64,000 bases of DNA from JAOUGY01 sp963792365 (GTDB taxonomy: Bacteria > Actinomycetota > Acidimicrobiia > Spongiisociales > ZC4RG35), in the NCBI GenBank assembly GCA_963792365.1, contig CAWBVW010000005.1, positions 558,001 to 622,000 on the forward strand. The letters run 5' to 3'. Of this stretch, positions 44,945 through 52,413 are shown piece by piece (the first letter of the stretch is position 1; each line of letters opens with the position of its first letter). The notes under the pieces were generated by a model. That model searched no databases. It was not told the DNA's origin and worked only from the letters and a program-made list of their open reading frames with translations. A program made the position numbers and the translations under genes.

Positions 44945-45335
44945 GCGCGGCCAGGACGCGAATCACGGCTTCGACGTGCAGCGTGGGCTGAAGCCGCCCG
45001 AACCGGACAATCCTGCCGTCAGGACGGCACTCGGGGGTCTGGGGGTCGCCCCTCAGGAACTGAGAGTCTCGGGTCTCGGGTCTCGGGTCTCGGGTCTCGC
45101 GCGGCCAAGGACGCGAACCCCGGCTTCGACGTGCATCGTGACCTGACGCCGCCCGACCCGGGCACACCTGCCCTCAGGACGGCACTCGGGGGTCTGGGGG
45201 TCGCCCCCCAGACATCATCAGCCCGCGCAACCCGCGAACCACAGCTCCACCATGCGTCGTGATCTGATGCCGCCCGACCCGAACCCACCCGCCGTCAGGA
45301 CGGCACTCGGGGGTCTGGGGGTCGCCCACCAGAAG
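44945..45335. repeat. Three direct repeats of ~113 bp
   Basis: Three imperfect copies at about 44945-45057, 45099-45211 and 45223-45331. Each begins near GCGCGGCC or GCGCAACC, passes through CGTGCA/CATGCG and GCCGCCCGA, and ends in the well-kept block CAGGACGGCACTCGGGGGTC and GGGGGTCGCCC. Between copies 1 and 2 (about 45066-45099) is a heptamer microsatellite, GTCTCGG repeated about 4.7 times. No gene is convincing here; small ORFs in this stretch are repeat artefacts. The region from 44798 to 45405 holds only these repeats and two small palindromes. Confidence 0.85.
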
Positions 45336-45345
45336 TCACAGTCTC

Positions 45346-45390
45346 GGGTCTTGCGTCTTGCGTTCTACGTACAGCGTTCTACGTAGAACG
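45346..45390. repeat. Palindromic element, left copy
   Basis: GGGTCTTGCGTCTTGCG is followed by CGTTCTACGTACAG and then a perfect 16-bp palindrome CGTTCTACGTAGAACG at 45375-45390. The opening GGGTCTTGCGTCTTGCG also occurs at 44931-44947. A related element in inverted orientation lies at 45869-45905, on the other side of the membrane-protein gene. Confidence 0.7.
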
Positions 45391-45405
45391 TATGAAGGAC
45401 CACGC

Positions 45406-45810
45406 TCAGAAGTTTTGGCCGAAGTTCGAGATGGCGCGTATGGCGAGCCCCATGAGGAACAGAGCCAGCAGGCCATACGAAAGCGCCGGGCGCTTTGCGA
45501 GTTGGAGCCGGTAGATGTAGGCGAAGGCGAGTGTGAACATGATCACGATGCCGTAGAAGACGTGCTGGTTGCCGGGTTCGACTCCGTCGACCGTGAGTGC
45601 CCACACGCCCATCGATACCTGACCGACGAGCCCAACCGTCCCGATCCCGAAGCCGATCCAGAACGGACGTCCTGGATCCCTCTTTGTGATCGCCAGTGCG
45701 AGTGCCCACACACCGACGAAGGCCATGAGTCCAACGGCATACCAGCCCCACGCGCGATGGAAGCTCCCGAATGTCGAGACGCTCTGTTGAGCGAGGACGT
45801 AGGCAGACAT
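45406..45810 (-). CDS. Small four-helix membrane protein of unknown function
   Basis: A 134-residue protein with about four hydrophobic segments (AWGWYAVGLMAFVGVWALALAI, PFWIGFGIGTVGLVGQVSMGVWAL, VFYGIVIMFTLAFAYIYRL, LSYGLLALFLMGLAIRAI). It has no recognised family. It lies alone between inverted copies of a palindromic element and between repeat arrays, which may mean it was moved or is undergoing local rearrangement. Hydropathy supports a real protein; the function is unknown. Confidence 0.65.
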   Translation of the reverse strand: MSAYVLAQQSVSTFGSFHRAWGWYAVGLMAFVGVWALALAITKRDPGRPFWIGFGIGTVGLVGQVSMGVWALTVDGVEPGNQHVFYGIVIMFTLAFAYIYRLQLAKRPALSYGLLALFLMGLAIRAISNFGQNF

Positions 45811-45868
45811 GGCGAAAGGGAGGCTAACCGACCCGGGCTTTGGGATTGATGTCCGAGGGTTCCGTACA

Positions 45869-45905
45869 ACGTTCTAAGTAGAACGTCTTGCGCAGGACGC
45901 AAGAC
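45869..45905. repeat. Palindromic element, right copy
   Basis: CGTTCTAAGTAGAACG (45870-45885) is a near-perfect palindrome, overlapping an inverted repeat with arms GTCTTGCG (45885-45892) and CGCAAGAC (45898-45905). Its reverse complement matches the left copy at 45346-45390 in content and order. Confidence 0.7.
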
Positions 45906-45909
45906 CTAA

Positions 45910-45932
45910 GGCGCAGACGCAACGGCTGCGCC
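45910..45932 (-). terminator. Terminator-like hairpin
   Basis: GGCGCAG (45910-45916) pairs with CTGCGCC (45926-45932) around 9 nt, directly 3' of the minus-strand ORF ending at 45939. No T-tract. Confidence 0.45.
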
Positions 45933-45938
45933 GGCCTG

Positions 45939-46316
45939 TCAGCGTTCGACCAGCTGCCCGGAGCGAAGGTCCAGAATGAACTCCTTCTCACTGTTCGAGT
46001 CGGCGATCCAATGGGCTAGCCGAGCCCCCACGGGGCGCACGATCCACCAGGCGAAGTCAGAGCTTCCGCTGGCGAAGAACCCATCTCGGGCTTCCCTGGC
46101 CACCTCGATGGCCTCGCTCTCCGCGGTGAACACCCCGAGGTTCGTCTCCTCGATGGGAGATCCCGGTCGCTCTCTCGAATCGATGCTCTGAATTGCCTCG
46201 AACAAATCAACAACCCCCAGTTGTCGACATCGTAACCCGAGAATGCGGCGACGGAACGAAGATCTGTGAATGTCGACGGTCTGAACGAGCAACGGCCGTC
46301 GGGGTATCGCCGGCAT
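45939..46316 (-). CDS. Hypothetical protein
   Basis: Up to 125 residues; the C-terminal 85 or so look like real protein (DLFEAIQSIDSRERPGSPIEETNLGVFTAESEAIEVAREARDGFFASGSSDFAWWIVRPVGARLAHWIADSNSEKEFILDLRSGQLVE). The N-terminal part is basic and unlike it, so translation may start later, at a non-ATG codon near DLFEAIQ. I recognise no family. A hairpin follows the stop. Confidence 0.45.
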   Translation of the reverse strand: MPAIPRRPLLVQTVDIHRSSFRRRILGLRCRQLGVVDLFEAIQSIDSRERPGSPIEETNLGVFTAESEAIEVAREARDGFFASGSSDFAWWIVRPVGARLAHWIADSNSEKEFILDLRSGQLVER

Positions 46317-46372
46317 CGACTTCGACGCCGAATCAGCTTCCCGGAAGGACCGAAATCATGCGCTCCGGCAGA

Positions 46373-46975
46373 TCATCCGTCGCCGAGCAGCTTCCGCTTC
46401 TGCGCCTCGAACTCGCTGTCTGAGATCACACCCTGGTCCCGGAGCCTCGCCAGTGTCTCGATCTCGCCGGCCGTCGAACTTGCGCCGGTGCCTCGCATGT
46501 GGGTCATCCGCTCCTCACGAACTCGGTAGATCAGGGATTGAAGCCCTTCGGGGTCGCGGATGTCCGAGTACCTGCTCTGACCCATCTCGCCGGCCGACTC
46601 GATCAGAAGGTCACCCGAACGGAACATCCGTTCGACGAGCGTCTGATTGAAGGCCACGTCGTTGATGACCTCGAGCGGGATCTCTTTGCCACGCCTGCTG
46701 AGGATGCCAGCCCGATAGATGACGCGCTCGTCCGTGATGACGTGCTGCGTGGTGTACCAGTCGAGCATCCTCCTGGTCGAGGCGACGAGCCAGATGACCA
46801 GGACCCCCGCCACCACGATCCAGCGGGCAGGGTCCTCGAGCCAGATGAGAGCGGCGACCACGATCGCGACCATCACGATCGTCCAGCTGATCGGGCCGAT
46901 CAGCGCCAGCCAATGCGGTCGAAAGGCTCGGATGACTCGCTCGTCGGAACTCAGAAGTCGTTCGGGATACGCCAC
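46373..46975 (-). CDS. Membrane protein with PH-like (bPH2) and SHOCT domains
   Basis: A 200-residue protein starting at GTG 46975 (VAYPERLLSSDERVIRAFRPHW). Two hydrophobic segments (LALIGPISWTIVMVAIVVAALIWL and IVVAGVLVIWLVASTRRM) precede a bacterial PH-like domain (DWYTTQHVITDERVIYRAGILSRRGKEIPLEVINDVAFNQTLVERMFRSGDLLIESAGEMGQSRYSDIRDPEGLQ). It ends with a short SHOCT helix (TLARLRDQGVISDSEFEAQKRKLLGDG). This is a common actinobacterial combination with no known biochemical role. Confidence 0.85.
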   Translation of the reverse strand: MAYPERLLSSDERVIRAFRPHWLALIGPISWTIVMVAIVVAALIWLEDPARWIVVAGVLVIWLVASTRRMLDWYTTQHVITDERVIYRAGILSRRGKEIPLEVINDVAFNQTLVERMFRSGDLLIESAGEMGQSRYSDIRDPEGLQSLIYRVREERMTHMRGTGASSTAGEIETLARLRDQGVISDSEFEAQKRKLLGDG

Positions 46976-47079
46976 GGCGACGAGGCTAGTGCACGGCTCA
47001 GCCGACGGGTGTTTCAGACGTCCTGTCGGCCTGGTGAGCCGAACGGTTCGACGCCGTATCGCGCTCGAGACGCGAAAGA

Positions 47080-47119
47080 CCCCGAGGGAGCCTCGGCTTT
47101 CGCCGCAACCCTCTCGGGG
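47080..47119. repeat. Intergenic hairpin A
   Basis: CCCCGAG (47080-47086) pairs with CTCGGGG (47113-47119), with an inner stem CCGAG/CTCGG. The preceding GACGCGAA and the following ACCCTCTCGGGG are shared with hairpin B at 48034-48081. Confidence 0.55.
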
Positions 47120-47237
47120 CTCTCGCATCGGGCCGCCCGAGGGCGGACCCGACTCGACCGACGACTCTCGTTCTCACGACCTGTCGAAGGTCCGTTTGGA
47201 GGAGAACCAACGGTCCCGCCTCCTGGTCTCCGCCACC

Positions 47238-47539
47238 CGAAGACGACTTCCACCGGCTCGGCTTCCGCCATCCGAAGACGACTTCCACCGGCTCGGCTTC
47301 CGCCATCCGAAGACGACTTCCACCGGGTCGGCTTCCGCCATCCGAAGACGACTTCCACCGGGTCGGCTTCCGCCATCCGAAGACGACATCCACCGGGTCG
47401 GCTTCCGCCATCCGAAGACGACATCCACCGGGTCGGCTTCCGCCATCCGAAGACGACATCCACCGGGTCGGCTTCCGCCATCCGAAGACGACATCCACCG
47501 GGTCGGCTTCCGCCATCCGAAGACGACTTCCACCGGGTT
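47238..47539. repeat. 35-bp minisatellite, eight full units plus a partial ninth
   Basis: Units start at 47238, 47273, 47308, 47343, 47378, 47413, 47448, 47483 and 47518, exactly 35 bp apart with no spacers. Each opens CGAAGACGAC and closes CTTCCGCCATC. Two sites vary: TTCC or ATCC after CGAAGACGAC, and GGCTCGG or GGGTCGG in the middle. Read in order the pairs are TC, TC, TG, TG, AG, AG, AG, AG, T, so variants are clustered. Each unit contains the small inverted repeat GAAG-ACGA-CTTC (or ATC). It is not a CRISPR because there are no unique spacers. Confidence 0.95.
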
Positions 47540-48033
47540 CCCCGCATTCCCGAGCCCTTCGTGGTCCTTTCGGACCGTTCTGGTCGCCGACATGCCTGTC
47601 GACGGCGCTCGTTCTGCAGGACGGATGAGACCACCGAGGCGCCCTCTTCCGCTGCAGCCTTGCGGCTGCAAACCCCAACGTCTCTCCAATCCGCCCCGGG
47701 GGCGGTGGCTCAGACGTCGAGCCTCGCATACGAGGTGTGACCCCTTTCGAGGTCACCGGGCAAGGTCTGCGTCCAGATTCATGCCCACCCGTCCAAACCG
47801 AGCGATTCGACAATGCGAGATGCTCCGCCGGCCGGGCTCCGAACTCACTCCCTTGCGGGTCTGAGGTTTCGGATCATCGGTCGGGTCTCCCCTACCTCTG
47901 ATGAGCGCAAGATAATCCTGCCGCAAACCCGCGATGGCCGTTTCCGCCACCGAGATTTCGCGGATCAGGATCATTTTTCGCGAAGGCGATATGAGGCCTC
48001 GAGGGAAGAAGAAGAGCCGAGCTCCGGACGCGA

Positions 48034-48081
48034 AGAACCCCGAGAAAGCGTCGACCGAAGTCTTCACCCTCTCGGGGTTCT
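48034..48081. repeat. Intergenic hairpin B, 12-bp perfect stem
   Basis: AGAACCCCGAGA (48034-48045) and TCTCGGGGTTCT (48070-48081) are perfect complements around 24 nt. The block is preceded by GGACGCGA and resembles hairpin A in both stem and the ACCCTCTCGGGG side. Confidence 0.65.
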
Positions 48082-48327
48082 GCCTGCCGATGGAACTCCG
48101 GGCCGAAACCCGTTCCTCCTCCGACAGCCCCGCCACAACCTCTCGGTCCCGACGGCTTCGTTTCGGGGTCGCCCCCAATCCGATGGAGTAGAACCTACGG
48201 GGATCGCCCGACCATTTCAAGCCCAGGGGCTGGCTGGTTTTCGCGACGAACTGCAAGGATTTCGCGACCGTATGCCATGCCACGTCAAAGCCCCGATATT
48301 CCTCATCCAGACCTGTGAATCACATTC

Positions 48328-48350
48328 TTGTCATTCGTCGATCGTATAGT
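48328..48350 (+). promoter_or_regulatory. PafBC/RecA-NDp-like DNA-damage promoter, RecB-family nuclease gene
   Basis: TTGTCATTC (48328-48336), 8 nt, TATAGT (48345-48350), 6 nt, then ATG 48357. The layout fits the mycobacterial LexA-independent DNA-damage promoter (TTGTCRGTG-N8-TANNNT) at the TGTCA core, the spacing and the -10. The 6-nt gap to the ATG implies a leaderless mRNA. The same layout occurs at 49185-49207. Confidence 0.65.
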
Positions 48351-48356
48351 GCCGGC

Positions 48357-49148
48357 ATGGTTCTCGAGACCCTGTCCCCGTCACGGGCGAGCGACTTCAA
48401 ACAGTGCCCCCAGCTGTACAAGTATCGAAGCATCGACCGGCTGGACGAGCCCGTCACGGTCCACCAGGCTCGAGGGACGACGGCTCACCTCGCACTCGAG
48501 CGGCTGTTCGATCTTCCCATGGCCGAGCGGACTCCGGACCGGCTCTATGAGCTGTTTCGCTCGGCATGGACCGAGCTCCGATCATCCGATGAGTATTCCG
48601 ACCTGTTCGGGGATGTCGAGACCGAACGACAATGGGGGCTGTCTGCACTCCGTCTGCTGGCCAACTACTTCTCGATCGAGACGCCTGCCCAATTCGACCC
48701 GCTCGATCGTGAGCTCGACATGCTCGAGGAAGTCGACGGAATGCGAATCCGCGGAATCTTGGATCGGATCGACCGCCGGACCGACGGCCGCCTCGTGATC
48801 ACCGATTACAAGACCGGAAAGGCGCCACCGGAACGCTTCGCCCGACCCGCTTTCTTTGCCTTGAAGATCTACGCCGCTCTCATCCGTCGCAGGGTCGGCG
48901 AGGCTCCCACCGAACTCCGCCTGCTCTACCTGAATGGGCCCACGGTGTACCGAATGGAGGTGACCAGTCACCAGCTCGACGGCGTCGAACGCCAGCTGCG
49001 AGCCCTGTGGAGCGCCATCGAACGGGCAATCCAACAGGATCACTTCCCGCCGAAGCCGGGCCGCCTCTGTGGATGGTGCGCGTTCAAACACCACTGTCCC
49101 GCCTTCGAGCAGAGCGAGTCGAGCGAGCACCTCGTGAGAGCCTCATGA
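48357..49148 (+). CDS. Single-domain RecB-family PD-(D/E)XK nuclease with Fe-S cluster
   Basis: A 263-residue nuclease like the C-terminal domain of AddB/AdnB or Cas4, and similar in size to mycobacterial Rv2119 as I know it. It starts VLETLSPSRASDFKQCPQLYKYRSI, the usual N-terminal Cys motif. The catalytic core is RIRGILDRIDRRTDGRLVITDYKTGKAPP (D and D-x-K). Three C-terminal Cys (CGWCAFKHHC) complete a likely 4Fe-4S site. It lies upstream of adnAB with its own damage-type promoter. The start at 48357 is fixed by that promoter. Confidence 0.88.
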   Translation: MVLETLSPSRASDFKQCPQLYKYRSIDRLDEPVTVHQARGTTAHLALERLFDLPMAERTPDRLYELFRSAWTELRSSDEYSDLFGDVETERQWGLSALRLLANYFSIETPAQFDPLDRELDMLEEVDGMRIRGILDRIDRRTDGRLVITDYKTGKAPPERFARPAFFALKIYAALIRRRVGEAPTELRLLYLNGPTVYRMEVTSHQLDGVERQLRALWSAIERAIQQDHFPPKPGRLCGWCAFKHHCPAFEQSESSEHLVRAS

Positions 49149-49184
49149 GTCGGGTGCTGTTCGACTCACCCATGACCGAGGTTT

Positions 49185-49207
49185 CTGTCACACCCCTCGA
49201 ATACGTT
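49185..49207 (+). promoter_or_regulatory. PafBC/RecA-NDp-like DNA-damage promoter, small ORF-adnAB unit
   Basis: CTGTCACAC (49185-49193), 8 nt, TACGTT (49202-49207), 6 nt, then ATG 49214. The TGTCA core, N8 spacing, TANNNT box and 6-nt gap to the ATG equal those of the promoter at 48328. This is the likely start of the transcript for the small ORF and both helicase-nuclease genes. Confidence 0.62.
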
Positions 49208-49213
49208 GGAGCC

Positions 49214-49396
49214 ATGGGACACAGCCAGACACAAGCCGTACAGACACAAGCCGTACAGACACAAGCCGTACAGACACATACCGAATCCGATCCTCTGAAC
49301 ATCCTGCGCGCGGCGGGATTCGATTTCGAAGTCTTGCACGAAGGTCCAGGCCGGCAATGCGCTGTCTGCGGAGCAACAGGGGCCATCGCCGCTTGA
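49214..49396 (+). CDS. Repeat-containing 60-residue protein upstream of adnAB
   Basis: A small ORF starting MGHSQTQAVQTQAVQTQAVQTHTESDPLN, three Gln/Thr-rich units encoded by a 15-bp tandem repeat. It is followed by ILRAAGFDFEVLHEGPGRQCAVCGATGAIAA with a CxxC pair near the end. The start at 49214 is favoured because a damage-type promoter lies exactly 6 nt upstream. An in-frame ATG at 49145 would overlap the nuclease stop (ATGA) and add 23 residues. Codon use is less GC-biased than in the neighbours. I know of no family. It may be a leader peptide or a small damage-induced protein. Confidence 0.5.
   Translation: MGHSQTQAVQTQAVQTQAVQTHTESDPLNILRAAGFDFEVLHEGPGRQCAVCGATGAIAA
49226..49283 (+). 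repeat. 15-bp tandem repeat in the small ORF
   Basis: CAGACACAAGCCGTA at 49226, 49241 and 49256, then a partial, altered unit. The period is a multiple of three, so it encodes QTQAV repeats in frame. Confidence 0.95.
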
Positions 49397-49434
49397 CGAC
49401 GTTGTCGGTTGAGACCCGTGCCTATGGTCGACCC

Positions 49435-52413
49435 GTGGACCGCCTCGTCCTCGGAGTCGATGACTGGGAGCGAGCCGTCGCTGATGTCGACGGGCCTCAA
49501 CTCGTGGTTGCCGGACCGGGAACGGGCAAGACCGAGTTCCTCGTCCGTCGCACGATCCGCCTCGTCTCCGCCGCCCATGCCGACCCCGGTGAGATCGTGT
49601 TTCTCACCTTCTCCCGTCGCGCCGCGTCAGACGTCAAAAGTCGCCTCAGCCGGCTGCTGGGCTCACCTGCATCGGGCATCGATGTCTCGACCTTCCACTC
49701 GTTCGCTCATCGCCTGCTCGAAGCACACGGCGACGGGCCTCTCGGAACGCTGCTCACCGGTCCCGAACAGATTCGGTTGGTTTCGGGACTCCTCGGTCGC
49801 CAGGAGCCGGATCGATGGCCAGTCCCGTTTCGCAGCCTCCTCGGCAGTCAGACGTTCGCAGAGGAAGTCTCCGACTTTCTGCTCCGCTGCCAGGAGCGGC
49901 TCATCGACCCCGATCAGCTTGGTGCCTTGGCCAGCGATCGCTCCGACTGGAGGGCTCTCCCGTCCTTCTTCCGTGCCTACGACCGACACCTCCGCGCAGC
50001 GGGCCGACTCGACTACGGAACACTGCTGCTGGACGCCATCTCGTTGCTCCAGTCGCCCGCCCTCGCTCCAAAGGTCCAGGATCTGTATCGGTATGTGGTG
50101 GTCGACGAGTATCAGGACACGTCGCCGGCCCAGGTCGAGCTGCTGGCGTGTCTCACGGCCGGTGATCGAAACATCACCGTTGCGGGGGATCCGTACCAAT
50201 CCATCTACTCGTTCCGTGGAGCCGACATCGAGAACATCGCACTGTTCCCAGAACGCTTCCGCAACGCTCAAGGTCTTCCCGCGAGCCGCATCGTTCTCGG
50301 CAAGAGCCACAGGGTCCCTGCCGCCATCTTCGACGCCGCTCTCCGCGTGACCGCAAAGGGCGAGCTGCCGGGGTCGGCGGGACCTGTGTCGCCCGCTGAA
50401 CATGCCGGCCGTGTCGATGCTCATGTGTTCGATCAGCAGTCGGCCGAAGCCGAATGGATAGCAGCCGAGGTCGAGCGTCTTTTGATCGAGGAACGCCTGA
50501 GCCCTTCACAGATAGGCGTTCTCGTGCGGAGCAAGCGACGTTTGCTTCCGGAACTGTCACGAGCACTCGAGCGAAGGAGCATCACCCACGACAAACCCGA
50601 CTCTCGTCTGGTGGACCATCAAGCCGTTCGGATCGTGCTCGATCTCACTCGGGCCGCAACTCTGAGCGGTCTCGACGCCGACGCGTTCCCCGGGGTCGCA
50701 GAGGAACTCGATCGCGTGATGCGACGAATCCTCCTGGGGCCGCTCTTCACGCTACCGATCATGACCGAGCGTGAGATCCTTCGAGACCGCGCCCGTTCCG
50801 GGGAATCCTGGCCCGGCGTGTTGCGTCGGCGACTGCCCTCGGCGAGCGGGGTCGCGGAGCTCCTGGAGGAACCCGGGTGGGCCACCGACCACCCGGCCGC
50901 AGAGGGGTTCTGGCATGCGTGGACGTCGGTCCACGCCTTTCGTCGGTTGGCGGTCGATCCCGACCGTGCCGAAGACCGGCGAGCGCTCAGCGCGTTCGCT
51001 CAAGCCCTGGGAAAACAGGCCGATCGTGATCCCAACCTCACGATGCTCACCTACACCCAGCTGGTCGAAGAGGACGACTTCGAGGCGACCCCGCTGCTCT
51101 CCACCAGATCAGCCGCCGACCGGGTGGTGCTGACCACTCTGCATCAGGCGAAGGGCCTCGAATTCGAGGTGGTGTTCATCGCCGACGCCGTCGAAGAGGT
51201 GTTCCCTGACACCCGCCGGCCACGCTCGCTGCTGCAACCACATCACCTGACCGACGACAGCGGGGTCGGCTCGCAGATCCTCTTCCGGCTGCAGGAGGAA
51301 ATGCGCCTTGCGTACACGGCGATGACGCGTGCGCGGCGTCGGGTGATCTGGACCGCCACATCCGCCGGCATCGACGAGAGCGGCCACCGCCCAAGCCGCT
51401 TCCTGCTCGCGGCCGCCGGCGTCGGGGCCGCGTCCGAGCTCGCCGATCCCCCGGACCGGTCCCAGGATCCGGTCAGCATCCGAGAGATCGAGACGATGCT
51501 CAGGCGACTCCTGGTCGACCCATCTGAGCCTGCCGCCCGACGACTCGGGGCGACCAGCGTGCTTGCGCACCCCCCCGTCGCCGGCTCCTGGCATCCCATG
51601 GCCTTCGCCGGTGTCGCCGAGCCAGGTCCCGACACAGGTCTGATCGACTCGCCCGTGAGGCTCTCTCCGAGCCAGGCCGAGGCATACGCGGCCTGCCCTC
51701 GCCAATACGCATTCGAGAGGCGTCTGAAGCTCCAGGAACCAGGATCTCCCTATCTCACGTTCGGAAGCGTCGTGCACGCCGTTCTCGAAGAGGTGGAGCG
51801 CCGGGCCATGGAAGAGGCAAGACGGTCGACCCTCGACGAGGCGATCGAGGCTCTCTCCACCACCATGGAGGCGGCCGACTTCGGGTCGCCTGTTCTGCAC
51901 TCGGCCTGGGTCCGTCGAGGCGAAGAGCTCATGAAGACGCTCTACACACAATGGCCGCCGGACTCCCACCAACCGGTGCTCCTCGAGCACACCTTCAAGC
52001 TCGAGGTCGGCGGTCTCACGTGGATGGGACGCGCCGACCGCATCGAGCGCACGGCGAAGGGTGACCTCCGCATCGTCGACTACAAGACAGGGGCCACTCC
52101 GATGACGAAGGCGGAGGCCGCGTCATCACTGCAACTCGGGTTCTACCTGCTCGCCGCCCGGGCCGATCCGGAGGTCCTCTGTCTTGGCGATGTCGGCGAG
52201 GCGGAGCTGTGGTACCCCCTGTCGAGGAGATCCAACTGGCGACTCTCGTTCGAGGTGTCACAGCTTCCGGCCGTGGAGGAGCGATTGCGCCAGGCCGCGG
52301 CGGGAATCGCCGCCGAGGACTGGACACCAAGGGTGGGAACGCACTGTCGACGATGCCCCGTCCGGTTGATCTGCGATCTCTGGCCGGAAGGTCGAGAGGC
52401 ATTCACCGAGTGA
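49435..52413 (+). CDS. adnA: AdnA-like helicase-nuclease
   Basis: A 992-residue UvrD-type helicase with a C-terminal PD-(D/E)XK nuclease, one half of a double-strand-break resection complex like mycobacterial AdnAB. Walker A is AGPGTGKTEF (26-35), Walker B VVDEYQDTSPAQ (about 223), motif IV-VI includes TLHQAKGLEFEVVFI and LAYTAMTRARRR. The nuclease (about 750-990) has the Fe-S Cys CPRQYAFERRL, GRADRIERTAKGDLRIVDYKTG, and the C-terminal CRRCPVRLIC. The start is GTG 49435; TTG 49402 is an alternative. Its stop overlaps the adnB-like start (GTGA). The A/B naming follows gene order and length only. Confidence 0.88.
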   Translation: MDRLVLGVDDWERAVADVDGPQLVVAGPGTGKTEFLVRRTIRLVSAAHADPGEIVFLTFSRRAASDVKSRLSRLLGSPASGIDVSTFHSFAHRLLEAHGDGPLGTLLTGPEQIRLVSGLLGRQEPDRWPVPFRSLLGSQTFAEEVSDFLLRCQERLIDPDQLGALASDRSDWRALPSFFRAYDRHLRAAGRLDYGTLLLDAISLLQSPALAPKVQDLYRYVVVDEYQDTSPAQVELLACLTAGDRNITVAGDPYQSIYSFRGADIENIALFPERFRNAQGLPASRIVLGKSHRVPAAIFDAALRVTAKGELPGSAGPVSPAEHAGRVDAHVFDQQSAEAEWIAAEVERLLIEERLSPSQIGVLVRSKRRLLPELSRALERRSITHDKPDSRLVDHQAVRIVLDLTRAATLSGLDADAFPGVAEELDRVMRRILLGPLFTLPIMTEREILRDRARSGESWPGVLRRRLPSASGVAELLEEPGWATDHPAAEGFWHAWTSVHAFRRLAVDPDRAEDRRALSAFAQALGKQADRDPNLTMLTYTQLVEEDDFEATPLLSTRSAADRVVLTTLHQAKGLEFEVVFIADAVEEVFPDTRRPRSLLQPHHLTDDSGVGSQILFRLQEEMRLAYTAMTRARRRVIWTATSAGIDESGHRPSRFLLAAAGVGAASELADPPDRSQDPVSIREIETMLRRLLVDPSEPAARRLGATSVLAHPPVAGSWHPMAFAGVAEPGPDTGLIDSPVRLSPSQAEAYAACPRQYAFERRLKLQEPGSPYLTFGSVVHAVLEEVERRAMEEARRSTLDEAIEALSTTMEAADFGSPVLHSAWVRRGEELMKTLYTQWPPDSHQPVLLEHTFKLEVGGLTWMGRADRIERTAKGDLRIVDYKTGATPMTKAEAASSLQLGFYLLAARADPEVLCLGDVGEAELWYPLSRRSNWRLSFEVSQLPAVEERLRQAAAGIAAEDWTPRVGTHCRRCPVRLICDLWPEGREAFTE

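Larger units (their letters stand above)
46976..48327. other. 1.35-kb structured non-coding region
   Basis: Between the PH/SHOCT gene and the nuclease promoter lies about 1.35 kb with no credible gene. It contains two related long hairpins (47080-47119 and 48034-48081), the 35-bp minisatellite (47238-47539), and smaller stems: GGTCC/GGACC near 47570, GCAGCC/GGCTGC near 47656, and CCGCCCC/GGGGCGG near 47692. No tmRNA, SRP RNA or RNase P RNA motif was recognised. Long open frames here are caused by the repeat period, not coding. Confidence 0.6.

Noticed and set aside
44798..45405. Small protein-coding genes in the direct-repeat region
   Set aside because: The frames run through the repeats on both strands, have Ser/Arg/Pro-rich products and no start signals.
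47238..47539. CRISPR array
   Set aside because: Repeats are head-to-tail with no unique spacers, and no cas genes are nearby apart from a RecB-family nuclease with Cas4-like motifs that belongs to the repair locus.
46499..47864. Long open frames on both strands through the minisatellite (for example 46499-47740 plus, 46998-47813 minus)
   Set aside because: The 35-bp period is not a multiple of three, so every frame repeats without stops; the products are low-complexity and cross the PH/SHOCT gene in the wrong frame.
48357..49148. Cas4
   Set aside because: The nuclease has Cas4-like Cys and D-x-K motifs, but its size, context with adnAB and the absence of Cas1/Cas2 fit the stand-alone RecB-family nuclease of actinobacteria.
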